From Cinclus cinclus (Eukaryota; Chordata; Aves; Passeriformes; Cinclidae): a DNA stretch of 64,000 nt. The notes below the pieces were generated by a model. It was given only the letters and a program-made list of their open reading frames with translations. It was not told where the DNA came from and searched no databases. Numbering within the stretch: position 1 is the stretch's first letter; every line of letters starts with the position of its first letter. Location: NCBI RefSeq assembly GCF_963662255.1, contig NC_085048.1, forward strand, positions 102,964,229-103,028,228. The letters are read 5' to 3'. Below are positions 28,501-40,600 of this stretch, piece after piece. The translations under genes and the position numbers were made by a program.

Positions 28501-29817
28501 TCCTCTCTCCTCCCTGTTAAATCTGAGGGCTGACTTTGGCACATTCTCTGTGCTGTTGGGGGCAGGGGGTGTCTCAGCAGATCCTGCTTGTGACACAGGG
28601 ACCAGAGTCTGCAAGGGCTTACTGATCTCTGTGAAATCATAGTACAATATAGATATTGAAACATGAGAGGAGAACTCAGGCACAGAAAATGAACAGGAAA
28701 TCAGCTTTTCTCTATTAACTCTTCATCTGCTGTGAATCACATTTGTGCACAGTTCTCGTTTTGAATTTATTTCCTGTATTGTCAACAAAAGGGGAAAAGC
28801 CCTCAGTTTTATTCAGCATAATTTTTTTAATAGATGTGTTAGAGATGATAATCAAGTTTAAATTTCTAGAACAAATGTGTAGATTTACACATGAAAAGTT
28901 CAATTGTTTTCTTTTTAAATAGAAGTTTTTGTTTAATACTTGAGTTTACTCTTGCTTCAGAAGGCAAAGGAAATCCTGGTATAGAACCAGAGACAGGGAG
29001 TCGTAACAGAAGTTAAACTGCAATTAGACATGAAAGATTTTTTTATCTTTTGTCTCTGGAGCCTGAGAGAATGGTGCCTCTCCAGTGAAGGCATCACAAA
29101 AAGGGAAAATTAGCCTCATTGGAAAATATTTTATTCCTCTGAGACAGAAGGGAAAGTCTGAGCAGAAATATTTTTGAGGGTGTCAGTCTGTCTCTCTCTG
29201 ATCAGACTGTGCAAACCCAGCACTTCTAGTTTGGTTTGGGGGCTACTCTGCAGCTGTAAGCCTCTGGCAACAGTTGGCCCAAATAATCAGCAGACACTCC
29301 ATCAAACCCCTTGAAGACACAGGGAAAAAGAGCAATTTATTTACAAGTTTATTCCTTGAATAGTCCACATACAACAAATTTAGCAAGGTTGCATCCTGTC
29401 ATAAGAAGTTTGCAGAGACTTTGATTTTTTGAAGTTTGCAAAAATGGAGCAAAAATGTGAGGGCTTGCAGATCAAAGTGAGTGGCACTCAGGCTCGGGGT
29501 CTCCTCTCTATGGAGGTTCTCATCAGCTCTTAGTGGGTCTCTGTGAATTATCCTTAAAATGTGTTTCTGTAAAGGAAATCTCATTCCCAGAGGCAGGATC
29601 AAGCTGCTAAAGATTGTTCAAAGAAAAAGCAGCACTGGTTTTATTTACAGAGACAAACCTCAGCCCATGAGGTCTCTAGTATCAGCCTCCCTTTGTCCCT
29701 GTGGTAGCAGCTTAAAGCACGGATGTGCAGGTGGGATGGGAAAGGACTTGGGTTGGTGCTAGGGAGAGCTGTGTTCACACTGTGTTTGCTGTTGCTCCCT
29801 TTGCGTTTGCTTTACAG
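19561..29817. other. Noncoding DNA, no recognisable gene
   Basis: No open frame on either strand exceeds about 130 codons, and none resembles a known protein. I see no diagnosable transposon. A possible but too-short CR1-like end near 27115-27140 is listed among the rejected items. Confidence 0.7.
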
Positions 29818-29967
29818 GACTGTAATCTTGTAAGACTCTGTTTTAGACACGAATCGAAAATATGGAAGGACATGCCTAAATTGTGGGGATCTGAAAACTC
29901 ATGTGGAGCTTTGCTTCTTCAAACTCCAATGTTGTCAAACACAGCAGAAGAGTGCTATAAATGTGGT
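29818..29967 (+). other. Exon-like unit with good splice sites
   Basis: A long pyrimidine-rich tract ends in TTTACAG at 29817. A GTAAGT donor follows at 29968. The 150 bp between them are exactly 50 codons, open in the first frame and rich in Cys, Leu and Lys. I recognise no domain. Splice look-alikes of this quality occur by chance every several kb, and an open frame of 50 codons in one of three frames is not rare, so this is only a candidate exon. Confidence 0.2.
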
Positions 29968-30123
29968 GTAAGTGAAAGCCACATCAGACTCGTGGTGTAA
30001 AGCCTGTGCTTGAGACGGATGTCTCAAAGACAACGAATATATGCAAGTCACATTTGCAGCTAAGGAACATTCTTATATCCTTGTACAGAAGTTTATCACC
30101 TTCCCAAGCTCATAATGTTGATT

Positions 30124-30145
30124 CCCCCCCCCCCCCCCCCCCCCC
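30124..30145. repeat. Poly(C) run of 22
   Basis: Twenty-two consecutive C on the plus strand followed by GG. Such runs are prone to slippage and to length error in sequencing. They can form i-motif or G-quadruplex structures on the two strands. Confidence 0.95.
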
Positions 30146-30620
30146 GGCTTGAGGTGGTGATTGAAGCTCATGTGCATGCAGAGGACCAGCTTGCTGTCAT
30201 CTCGTTGGCATTCTGGTTTGCTGCTTGCAATTAAATCTAAATGTTTCTACGTGCCTTCTCCAAAAGACAAGAACCTGCTTGCAATGAGCTTTCCGGAGAC
30301 AGGGATCCAACTTCCCACTGTGCTCACTTCGTCTGACTTTTGGAGCACGGAAGGTTGCGATGCACCAGCCTGCAGGGACCCGAGCGATGTCTCTTAATTG
30401 TGCTCTGTAATCAGCGGCTCGTTTGCAATCCTCTGCAATGACACAGCTTTGTCCTCCAGCTGAGGGCACCACGGGAGGCCACTCTGCAGGCAAAGGCACG
30501 AAGGAAGATCAAAGTACGCTTGGCAGCTCTGCTTCCATGCTGGGAAGCTCCTTGGAGCTGTGAGAGGGGCCTCAGCCTGTTTTATGGTGTATTGATTGGT
30601 ATAGGAAGCATAAAATACTG
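30146..30620. other. CpG-elevated patch next to poly(C)
   Basis: About 15 CpG by hand count in roughly 470 bp, more than in the flanks but not a full CpG island. It also carries TAATTG-type homeodomain cores near 30395. No gene or repeat family is recognisable. It could be a regulatory element or the remains of an insertion. Confidence 0.25.
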
Positions 30621-33600
30621 ACAAAACCCACGGTCTCTTGGAAAGCTTCCATTACCCAAGGCAAAATGGGACCCAAAGGGCTGGGGTCCTAAAAAGTATT
30701 AATTCCCTTATGAAGATGTATGTGACCTTGGATTAATCCTGTATCAGGAGAAATGGGTCCCACTGAGTGTTTCATGGGAATGTACAGGCTCATAGGAAGG
30801 AACCTGTGACACACACCAAAATAAACTGGGTGAAGCAGGGGGGAGCCTTCATTGAATCGTTCAGGGGTGAAGGAGCTGCAAAGTTGTTCCACTTTTCCCA
30901 GAAAAAAAAAAAAGACTGAAGGACCTGTACTTTGTCTTTTCTTTGGCTTAGTAAAAGTCTGTGTATAAGCTCTACATATAAATGGAGGGACTTGAGAGTT
31001 GTTGCACATCTTTCACCCAAGCAGCAGTAAATAAGGGCTGTTGAAGAAATGGAGACCACTGGGAGATGCTCCAGGAGAGATGTGACTGCTTCTTCAAGGT
31101 GTCATTGGTTCAGGTGCTGCTCCACTTGGAGAGCTGAAAATGTAAGGGCAGAAATGGCAAAATAACCACAGCACTGAACTATAGTGCCATGTGCTCAGAA
31201 CTTGGGTGAACAAGACAATCTGTGACCATGAAATCAACTTTTGGAAAGGCTGAAGTATATCAGCTTAGCCCTGCAGCTGCTTCATCCTTGTGCAGGAGGT
31301 GAGCCTACACTGTAGGATGGCTCTCTGAGTCCTTCCTGGAATATTTTCCTTCCAGAATCCTTTCTGGAGCACTAGCCTTTCTCATGTGAAACAGTCATTC
31401 CCTACTTTGATGGATTCTGCTGAAATATTACATCTGCATAAATGGAACTGCTGCAACCCTGCCTGGATTGAAACAGGCAATGTTGTAGGATGGAAAGAAA
31501 GAGCTGTGTTTTTCTTCAGGGCAAAATTTCTTACATTCTGACAGCTTTTGAAAGAAAAGTTGGTGCATGTGGAGTGAAAATCTTTGATGGGGAAGTGAAA
31601 TGAAAATGAATTATAGCTCAGTTGTTTCACTTTTTAAAGGTGAGGTGATCTTTTTAAAGGTGATCTTTTAAAATTTCCAAAGTGGTCATCCAGATGCTAA
31701 AAGGCATAACTTTTTCAATTTATTAAAGCACACTTTCTCCTTTATGTCCTATGAAACACTGTAGATGTTCTTGACCATATACCTCTGTCATAGCATGTGA
31801 TACATACCTGAAGTGTCTTCATTCCCTCCAGCCAGAGGACCACAGGGCTGTGCTTGCTTTTTAGCTTTTTTTGCTGGTCCCTGTGATGAGCAGAAGTTGG
31901 ACTGAGCTTTAAAAACCTGAAGGGTAGTGCTGCCAAACCAGCAAAATGGTAAAAATATCATGTAATCCATATTCTCCTGCATGGACTGGGCTCTAAAGCA
32001 GGCCTGACCTTCTGTGGGTAGTGCTTGACTAGGAAAGCAGATCTGTGCTGTGAATGGAGTTTATGTAGTTGTTATCCTTTACTGTGGGGAAAACTGCATC
32101 TTGATGTTGTAGAGAGGGAGCCTTAGAAACACGAGCAGGACAAATGCAAATAAAGGAGAGTCAGGAGTGGCTCTCTGCCTGGGAGGGAAGAGAAGGGTGA
32201 GCTGAGAAAGCAGACTGAGCAGTGTCTGCTCCTCTGGCCCTACTGACTCTAGCCCATGGGGTTTCAAGCCAGGGACAACATTTCTCCTAGGAATAATTCA
32301 AGCGACTTTTTTTCAATAAAATATTGGTTATGTTTAGTTTACTACACTTTATTTTATTAACATGAATTTTAATTAAGCCTAGTAAAAATGTTGTCTCCTG
32401 TAACAGTTTGGTAAAGATGTAGGACAGGTTCCAGTAGTAAAGCCATTTAATTTCTTTAGGGAAAATGAAGAAGAAGAAGAAATAAAAAGTGTTTTATGCA
32501 TTCTAGTAGTGAACATTAAGAACAACATCTTCTGGAAAGATCTGATGTTGGGTTGGAAACTGAACAACCACATTGTTCCTATCCTAAATAAATTGATTCT
32601 GCATATATGGCCTTAACTGGACATGCGACTGATTTATAGTGGGCTACTTCTGTACTCCAAATTGAATGTATAGAGATATCAGTAATTAGTATGGGGTACT
32701 TCTTGAGTGTATTTGGGATAAGGCAAATAACAGGCAAAAAAAAAGAGGTTTCCGAGACTGTCAGTATTTTTATTGGTGTAAATATGAATAGCTCTGCCAA
32801 GGCATTATGGTAGATGACCCACACCTAAAGACCTTTTAATGTAATGGGAATTTTTCCATTGTTTCTCTGGCATTTGATTCAGGGTCCCTTTTCCTGGAAT
32901 TTGGCTAAGAAGCCTCACTAAAACTGTACAAAAACTGTTTATTTCCATTTCTGCTTAAGCAAACCAACCTGACATGGAGTATAGGGTGGTTCTGGAGGTT
33001 TAGTTGGGTTAAACTGTATTTTTGTTGTGTGTTCACAGGCTGCTCCCTCCTGTGGATTTCTGCCACAGGACTTATTTATTGCTTTTCTCTAGAAATAAGG
33101 AGTTGGATGGGTACATCTGTCCTTTCCCTGTTATGCTGCTCTGGGTGGCCCAGGGTAGCAGTGAATTCAGGCACCCTCTCAACTACCTCCAACTCTACTT
33201 AACTAAAGCACCTGGTTTTAAATGGGGAATTTTTGTAGTGAGAATTGGCATAGGAGCACATTTGGAAGGCTCTGAAGAAAGCCTTGTGTGTGTTCATTTT
33301 TGTTATTACTGTAATCTTCGCAGAGATGTAGCACCCAGTCAAATAGTGTGGGATCACTTTTGAAAAACTCTGTTCTCACATCTTCTATACAATTCCTTTT
33401 TCTGTACCAGGTCAGAGCACAAATGCTGTGAAAAGTGTGATTTATTGGTAAAGTAGTGGGTTTTTTTCTGAGGGAAGTTCAACAAAAAATGACAAAACAT
33501 CTTTCCCATCTGTCTCCCAAGAAGTACAAACCCTGTCTTGAGATATTGTTCTTTTTTTCCATGCTTGGAGACAATAGAGGGCCTGGTTCCTTCCCCTGAG

Positions 33601-36600
33601 AAGAGTAATAGATTTTATTCTTCTAGGCTGGGACTGGTATTTGAAATGCTCTTGGGGTGCTCGCCTTCACTTATCTTGTTTCTTATCTCTTGAGCTTGCC
33701 AGTAAGTCACTATAGAAGGGGTTTTTTTGTTTGTTTGGCTTTTTATTGGTGTTTTTGTTTGTTTTTTTTTCTTTTTGTTTGTGTTGTGAAGGGATTTTTT
33801 TCATTCCTTTCTGTGTTATATGATGTCTTTATCATTTATATTCAGGGGAGTAGCAGGGCTTGCTAAGAGCACAAGGCCGTGTTTCTTGGGAATCTCAGCT
33901 CTGCACACATTTGGCACATCTTTGATTTGTAGGTAGAGAGTTTTAAACCTATTTTAGGGTGTTACTTTTGCAGTCAGTGCAGAATGGCTGTCGCCATGAA
34001 ATCCAACTCTTGTGCTAGGTTTTGTGGAAACATGAACCAAGAATAGATATGTTTTTTTGCTTATGGGTAGGGCTCTGTTCCAGTTCTGTGTCTTGTGCTC
34101 TGATCAAATTGCTGAAGGCAGCCTGAGAGTGCAGATGTACCAACACTCTGCCTAAATTAACATGTCCCCACTTTTTCTGGGGTCTGAAGGTTTTTTTGGT
34201 AAGCACTGTTCTTGTTTGTGATCTACAAATGTTTTTGTCAGTTGTACTGATGGAGGGATGGATGTTGTCTCCTTGGGGGAGGACCTGTAACCCTCCCTGA
34301 CTCAGCTGTGTTAATTTGCCAAAAGTTCTCCCTCCCTGAGCAAAAGGAGAGTTTCAGACCTGGTTCTTTCAGAACCACAGTAAAGAGTTTCCAGATGGAA
34401 GTGAGGAATGGGGTAAAACCTGGCTCACAGCCTGGGACAACTACACAGTTGGGATATAGCCAAAATGTCCCTCTCTGGCTCTTCTGACACTTTCCTAGGC
34501 TTTCCTGCTCTCTCCCCTTGCAAAATTCTATATTGTCCTTTCTCATCTTTCCTTTCCAACTCTTTATTGCTTTAGTAATACCGAAAGGATCTCCTGCTCA
34601 AGCTGCCTGACAGGCAGCTTGTAATAACAGACACACAAAACCAGCACAAGAGATTTTCCTGGTTTGACTAGGATTTGTGTGCAGGAAATCTCCTCCTGAG
34701 CCCATGTGAGTGCAGAGGAACTTTACAGCCCAGCAAAGCCCCCGCCAGCCCAGCTTCTCCCACAAGAGAAGGGTAAAAATATCAGTCAAAGTCTCCCATA
34801 CCTATTTCATTGAAGGCAGCAGTTTTTGGGTGGGCACTCAGCCCCTTCACTTTCTGTGAGGCCTGGCTGCCATCCAGGGCAGCATCCAACATGGCAGTGG
34901 CGTTGCATGACTTGCATCCTTGGGAAGTTTGCTTGTTCTGTGCCTTCATTTGATGAGCTGGGTGTGGAACATGGGATCTGTGGATATTGCACTGCAAAGG
35001 GAAGCGATTCCAGAAGTGCTTTGGGAGAGGCTGAGGAGTGTCTTCCATGGCATTTTCAAACCAAAGTGCTCCAGAGCTGTTCATGAGCTTATTAGCACTG
35101 AGCCCTCTTAATTCCAAGAGGCTGCTTGCTGGCCACTTGGGGGATAAGAGAAGATTAAACAGAAGAGCATAATGCTTGAAGATGAATCCTTAATATCTGT
35201 GATGAAAAGGAGGCTGGATTAAGTGAGAGTTGCACCTCTGAGCTTCTTTTCAGAGCAGGGATAGCTGATCTCACCTTCAGCTTCCCCCAGCTGCCACTGG
35301 AAATCCTTTCTGGAGGTTTATGCTTCAAAAAAATAATTGTATAAGGGACTGAGTAGAATATTGATCAAGACTCTCAGGATCTGGTGGCAAAATGATTGTT
35401 TGAAGGGTGGCATGAGTACTGTAAACACAGAAGGGGTGAAAACTCTGAATTAGAGGAATGCTCTGTCCTTCCTCTAGAAGGCCTCTTACAGAGAGCTAAA
35501 GAGAAGTGATAAAATGTGAGCAACAGTCCTGATTCTTCTACTGCACTTTGAAAAATATGGACAGACCTTGCTGGAATTCACAGACTCCTACAGCTGGCAG
35601 GAAGGGCAATCCTGGACAAAAGGATTCTCTCTTTCTTTGGGCTGGACTCCATCTTGGCTTCAGGCTTGTCCATAGGGATTTCACCTCCAGAAGGCATGCT
35701 GTGGGCATGGCTTCATGCCAGTGGCTACTGTAGTGGTGGAAGGGTTCAAAAGAAAACCAAGAGGATAGTTGGGGTTTTGTCCTCTTGGAAAGTCATCATA
35801 GGAGCAGGAAAATAAGTGTACAGGCAGCTCTTGACTCACGGTGCAGCTGCCTCAGGGTGTAAAATCTGATGCTGGGTGCCCTGGCTGTCTCAGAAAGCAG
35901 CAGATAATCCATGTGTGAAGGAAGGGCACAGAAATGGCTCTTTCAAGATTTCCCATAAGTGAAACTGATCACTGAACAAAGAGGTGGCGTCTTCTCTTCC
36001 CCCTTTCCAAGGATATTTGCTGTTTATTAAATGGGATCTGACTTTGACCTTGCCCATTTTGCACTGCTGCAGCTGATGCACACTCGAGTCTTTGACCAAA
36101 GGCTTTACTGGCAGATCTGCCACTAGAGAGTCTGGTGCAGCTTTGCCCATATCTTGACTGTCATGCTCTTAAACTTTATCTGGGGAGAGATTTAAAAGGA
36201 TGTTTTGGTGTGGCCCTTTCCAGCAAAAAATGATTTTGTGTTGCTCCTGGGAAGCCAATTGCCTTGATGAAGCTTTTGGAAGGAAAGAGGAGCTGAAGCT
36301 CACAACTTGTAAGGGACTAATGCTGATGTATTTCTGATATCTTTGTTGGAGGTCAACCATTTTAGGACAAGTAGCAAAATCCTTTTTTTCACCTTTGTCT
36401 GGATTTTGTCATTCTCTGAGAGCTCTGAGGTTATAGAACCCCCCTGAAATGTGCCTGCAGCCATAACTTTGGGGCCTGTTTCAATACAGTGAGTGGGTGT
36501 CAGTGCCCTTTCCCTGGCATTGCCTTCCCTGCAATCCTCACTGAGGTGCCATGGATGACAACACTGAGCAGAATGTTTGTGCTGATTTCCTTGTGTTGTG

Positions 36601-37521
36601 CTTTAGACCTGGCAGCAATTGACACATTATCAAACATGGGAAGCCAGGAGGTTCCAAAGGGAAAGGACTGAGCACATCCTAACTGAGGGAGATACAGTGA
36701 TTGCACCACTCAGTGCAGGCTCCCCACAGATTTCCACACCACTAAGGGCATTAAGATGACATCAGTGCTCTAAACCCACAAGAGCCAGGGATTTTGGACT
36801 TTAGGATGAAGCTCAGGTTTCTAAAGTTTATATGTGTGCCTCAGTAGCCCTGTCTGACCTCTAAACGGAGTTCTGGGGAAGTTTGTTGGAAGTTGGAGCA
36901 GTTGACACAGCCCAGTGCTGGAGATGGACTCTTGCTGCACCAAGAGCTTTCTGATGTCTCTCACTGGTTGCTGTCCTGCTGCCAGGGAGAAATGTAGTGT
37001 AGTGAGCTGAAGAGACTGATCTGCTTATGGTGACAGACTATGAAAATAAACCTATATCTAAGAGCAGAGTTCTGATGGTGGACTTTTTTTTTTTTTCCCA
37101 AGTGCATTCACAGAGCTTGGGATATTATGCTTTATTTTCTTACTGCTCAAAGTAAGAAAGGTTGCATTCACTACACACACAGAGACATGTAAAATTAAAT
37201 GCATTATGAAAACAATAAATAATTTTGAGTATGCCTCTTAAAAACTTGTTGAGTTTCTGGATGCTTTGGGTCTGCCTGAGATGGAGTTAATTTTCCCCAC
37301 AGCTCTGAGCTTTGTCTTGATAGCCAAAAGGTGTTGGTCAGACCCGAGTGAGCAGTGCTGGCACAGCATCAGGGCTGTCTCCCCAGAATTCCCCCTCCCC
37401 GGCAGCCTGGAGGTGTGTAAGAGCATGGGACACAGCCAGGACAATTGACTCAGGCTGACCGAAGGGATCTCTCATTCTACATGACATCAGCAGCAAAAGC
37501 TGTGAGACAGCAGGAGAAGAG
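30621..37521. other. Noncoding DNA, no recognisable gene
   Basis: Frequent stops in all frames and no recognisable element. It includes a short GAA-rich tract near 32467-32482 and a T/G-rich low-complexity stretch at 33719-33786. Confidence 0.7.
33719..33786. repeat. T/G-rich low-complexity tract
   Basis: Irregular GTTT and poly(T) units. Translated, it gives the artefactual Phe/Val/Cys-rich frame seen across this spot. Confidence 0.8.
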
Positions 37522-37668
<147 letters not shown>

Positions 37669-40600
37669 CTTGTCTTCTGGAGCAATCCCTATGCATCCTG
37701 AATTCCTACAGCCTGGGAAGTGGCTGCATATTGCCTGCTGATGGAAAGTAGAGAATAAATATTTTGTTTTCCTTTGCTTCTGTAAACTGCCCTTCTCTTG
37801 ATCCGTAAGACTTTTCCCATCTCATTTTCCCTCCCCTGTCCTGCTGGGGAGAATGATGGAGCAGCCTGTGGGGATCTAACCTCCAACCAGGGTCACCCCA
37901 CCACAAACAGGGACTTGTCCCCTTACCCTGACACTGGGATCAGCTTTGCCAAGGCAGCTGAATGACCTGAGCAAGGATGTAATGGAGCCTGATTGTTCAT
38001 GCACTTATACCTCATAATTGATTGGGCTTTGGCAAAGCCTTTCCTGCAGGACAGAAATTAGCAGGGCAAGAGCTTTTTAAGAAAGTCAGTTTGCAGTCAG
38101 TAAAGAAAGGAAAAATTACTAATTATATATGCAGTCAGTTCTGCTGGTGAGACAGTGATGACCTTCCTACAGAATTGTCTGTGGAAATCTTTGTCTTTTT
38201 TTGGAAACAAAAAATCTCTTGGAGAATACTTTGGGGGGAAAAAAGGTTATGATAATTGAGAGAAAAAAAGGAAAAACACAGTACAGTGATATCCCCCCCC
38301 CCCCCCAGTCTTAAATCTGCAGTGCCTGGGCTACGTACTTCTGTCAGCAATTTTCTTTCCCCTCTTATTTTTGCAAGAGAATTTTAATATGAATTTTGTC
38401 ATGATTTGTGAGGCACAGGAATTGCCTTGAAATCCCCCAGCCTGTACTGTACCTGTTCCCTGACCTTCTGGCACAGCCCCTCTCTGTGTTGTCCCTTGAA
38501 TAACATCTTGGATGATGAGCTTTTGTTGGGGATGTAGCATTGGCTGGTGGGAATGGGTTGGGTTTGGTTTGCTTCAGCCAGCAAACACAGAGCCTCCAGC
38601 TGGGACAGCCATGGAATTCCCTAGTGAGATGTCAGGTGTGGTAAACTACACCCTCGTCTAGGAAGATTATCTGTAGAGAGGCTGTTATCCAACAGAATAT
38701 AAAGAACATTTATTTGTATTTAGTAATGAACCATAAACTGCATCAAATCAAACACAATTCCCTGTTGAACAGTCAGCAGGTACCAGGGCAGTGTATGTAA
38801 GGGGGGTCCTTGGACCTAGGCATTATCTGCTTGCACAATTTTTTGCCAGGGAAGTGATCTTTGAAAATAAAACCCATCTGTCTGCTGAGATCTGTGTCTG
38901 TGAAGAGATGCTGCTTATCCCTGACCTGCTGGATTATATCACTTCTGTTTCTCAGCAGAAATGTTCTTCCTCTGCAAGTGAAAAGAGGATGTCTCACAGA
39001 AATCTCTGCAGAACTCTGACCTGTGCTCCCAGGGGAGCTGGGGTTAGCAGCACTCCTGTCTCCCGCTGTGAGGAGTGCAAATGGCCTCTGCCAAGCCTTC
39101 CATATCTCTGCCAATTCTGTCTCACAGTTCAGTTGGTTGATTTTTAAAGATTTATTACAGAGCTTTTCTTTTCTAAAGCAAACCAATGCCATGAGTCTTG
39201 CATTTAAATAAATGCCTGTGCTCAGGTAAAGCAGCCAATACCATAGACAGGTAAGATTAGAGGTGATTTGGGTCATTTGCCAGTCGGTGGGAGGGTAGAG
39301 TCAACTGCCCTCACACACAGTCTGGGGGAGTATCTGAGCTGGTCAGTGCTTTGGGGCACTATGTAACAGGAAAAAAAAGAAGGTACATTTTGTACCTGGA
39401 TTATATCCCAGTCAGTGTGGTGGGTTTGGGGATATGGTGCTTGTTTTTTAGCTCTTCTACCTTCTTGAATGCTCTGCATTTGTAATGCCTCCTGCTCTGA
39501 CAGGTAAAATCTCTGGCACTCTTCTGCTTTTATTTAAAACTTTTTTCCTTGGAGAAATATTGGGAACGGGCTGTATCAATAGTATCCAACTCTGTAACCA
39601 TTGGGAACCATCTTGTTAACAACTGAACAGTTAAATCTTTCCCTTCTATGGTTGAAAGATCTTCATTCCTCACTCTTCCTAATTGCTCTTCTCAGTACCT
39701 GCCATCGGCAAACATGTAAATTTGATAGGATAAGGAATCAGCTTGTCTTATAGACAAAACTGAAAATCTTGTGTCTGTATGAGACTGAATTTAGTGGGAA
39801 CATCCTGGGGAGCTGATGCACTAGAGTTCCCATGAACAAAGCATGGCAAACACTTGTGCAAAGGTCCCTAATCCTCCTTGGCCATGTCCAATGGCACTTT
39901 TGAGGGACTTGCTGGAGTTCAGGAGCTACCCTGTCACAGAGGTCAATGACTGCTTGAGCTGAAGCGCTCTGAACTGTCCCTGGCAAAGCAAAATTTGAGG
40001 TATTGGATTTGCAGTCAGTAAGGGAAATATTAGAGCTTACATTAAGCAGTAGAGAGTTGAGGTATGATATACTTTATCATAATTTCAGCCTGTAACATAA
40101 CCAGTGATGGCTTGTTCTTATCTGAGTGCTTACAAACAAGGTTTTGATCCCATCTAGCACATTGCTGTTCCAGCTGGGGGAGTAGGAAATCAAAGATAAA
40201 ATGCCAAGATGAAATGACCTTCCCTTCCTTTCTCCCTATAGGTGATTTATATTTAGGCCCAGATACAAACCAAGATTTCACAGATGGTTTTCTTAGGGTA
40301 GACTCAACCAAAATCTTGGATCCAAAGCTTTTGTGTGTTCAAAGTAAATTATATCATAGTTTATTCCCCTTTGTGGCAGCAGTGGAGTGAAATTCTCAGG
40401 CAGACATCTGTGTACAGTGAAAAAAGCTCCATGGAAATGCTGCTGTTCACTGGAATGTAGATTTATTTATTCAAGTCCTGGAAATCCAGATGAAAGATAG
40501 AGAAGACAGAGGTATTGTTCTAGTGAAATTGGCAGCAATAATCGTAATCAAACCACAACTGTTTAGGTTTGAAACAGAATCATTTGGATTTGACCAAAGC

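Noticed and set aside
38773..39276. 167-codon minus-strand open frame
   Set aside because: No recognisable family, no splice or promoter context; length is within chance expectation.
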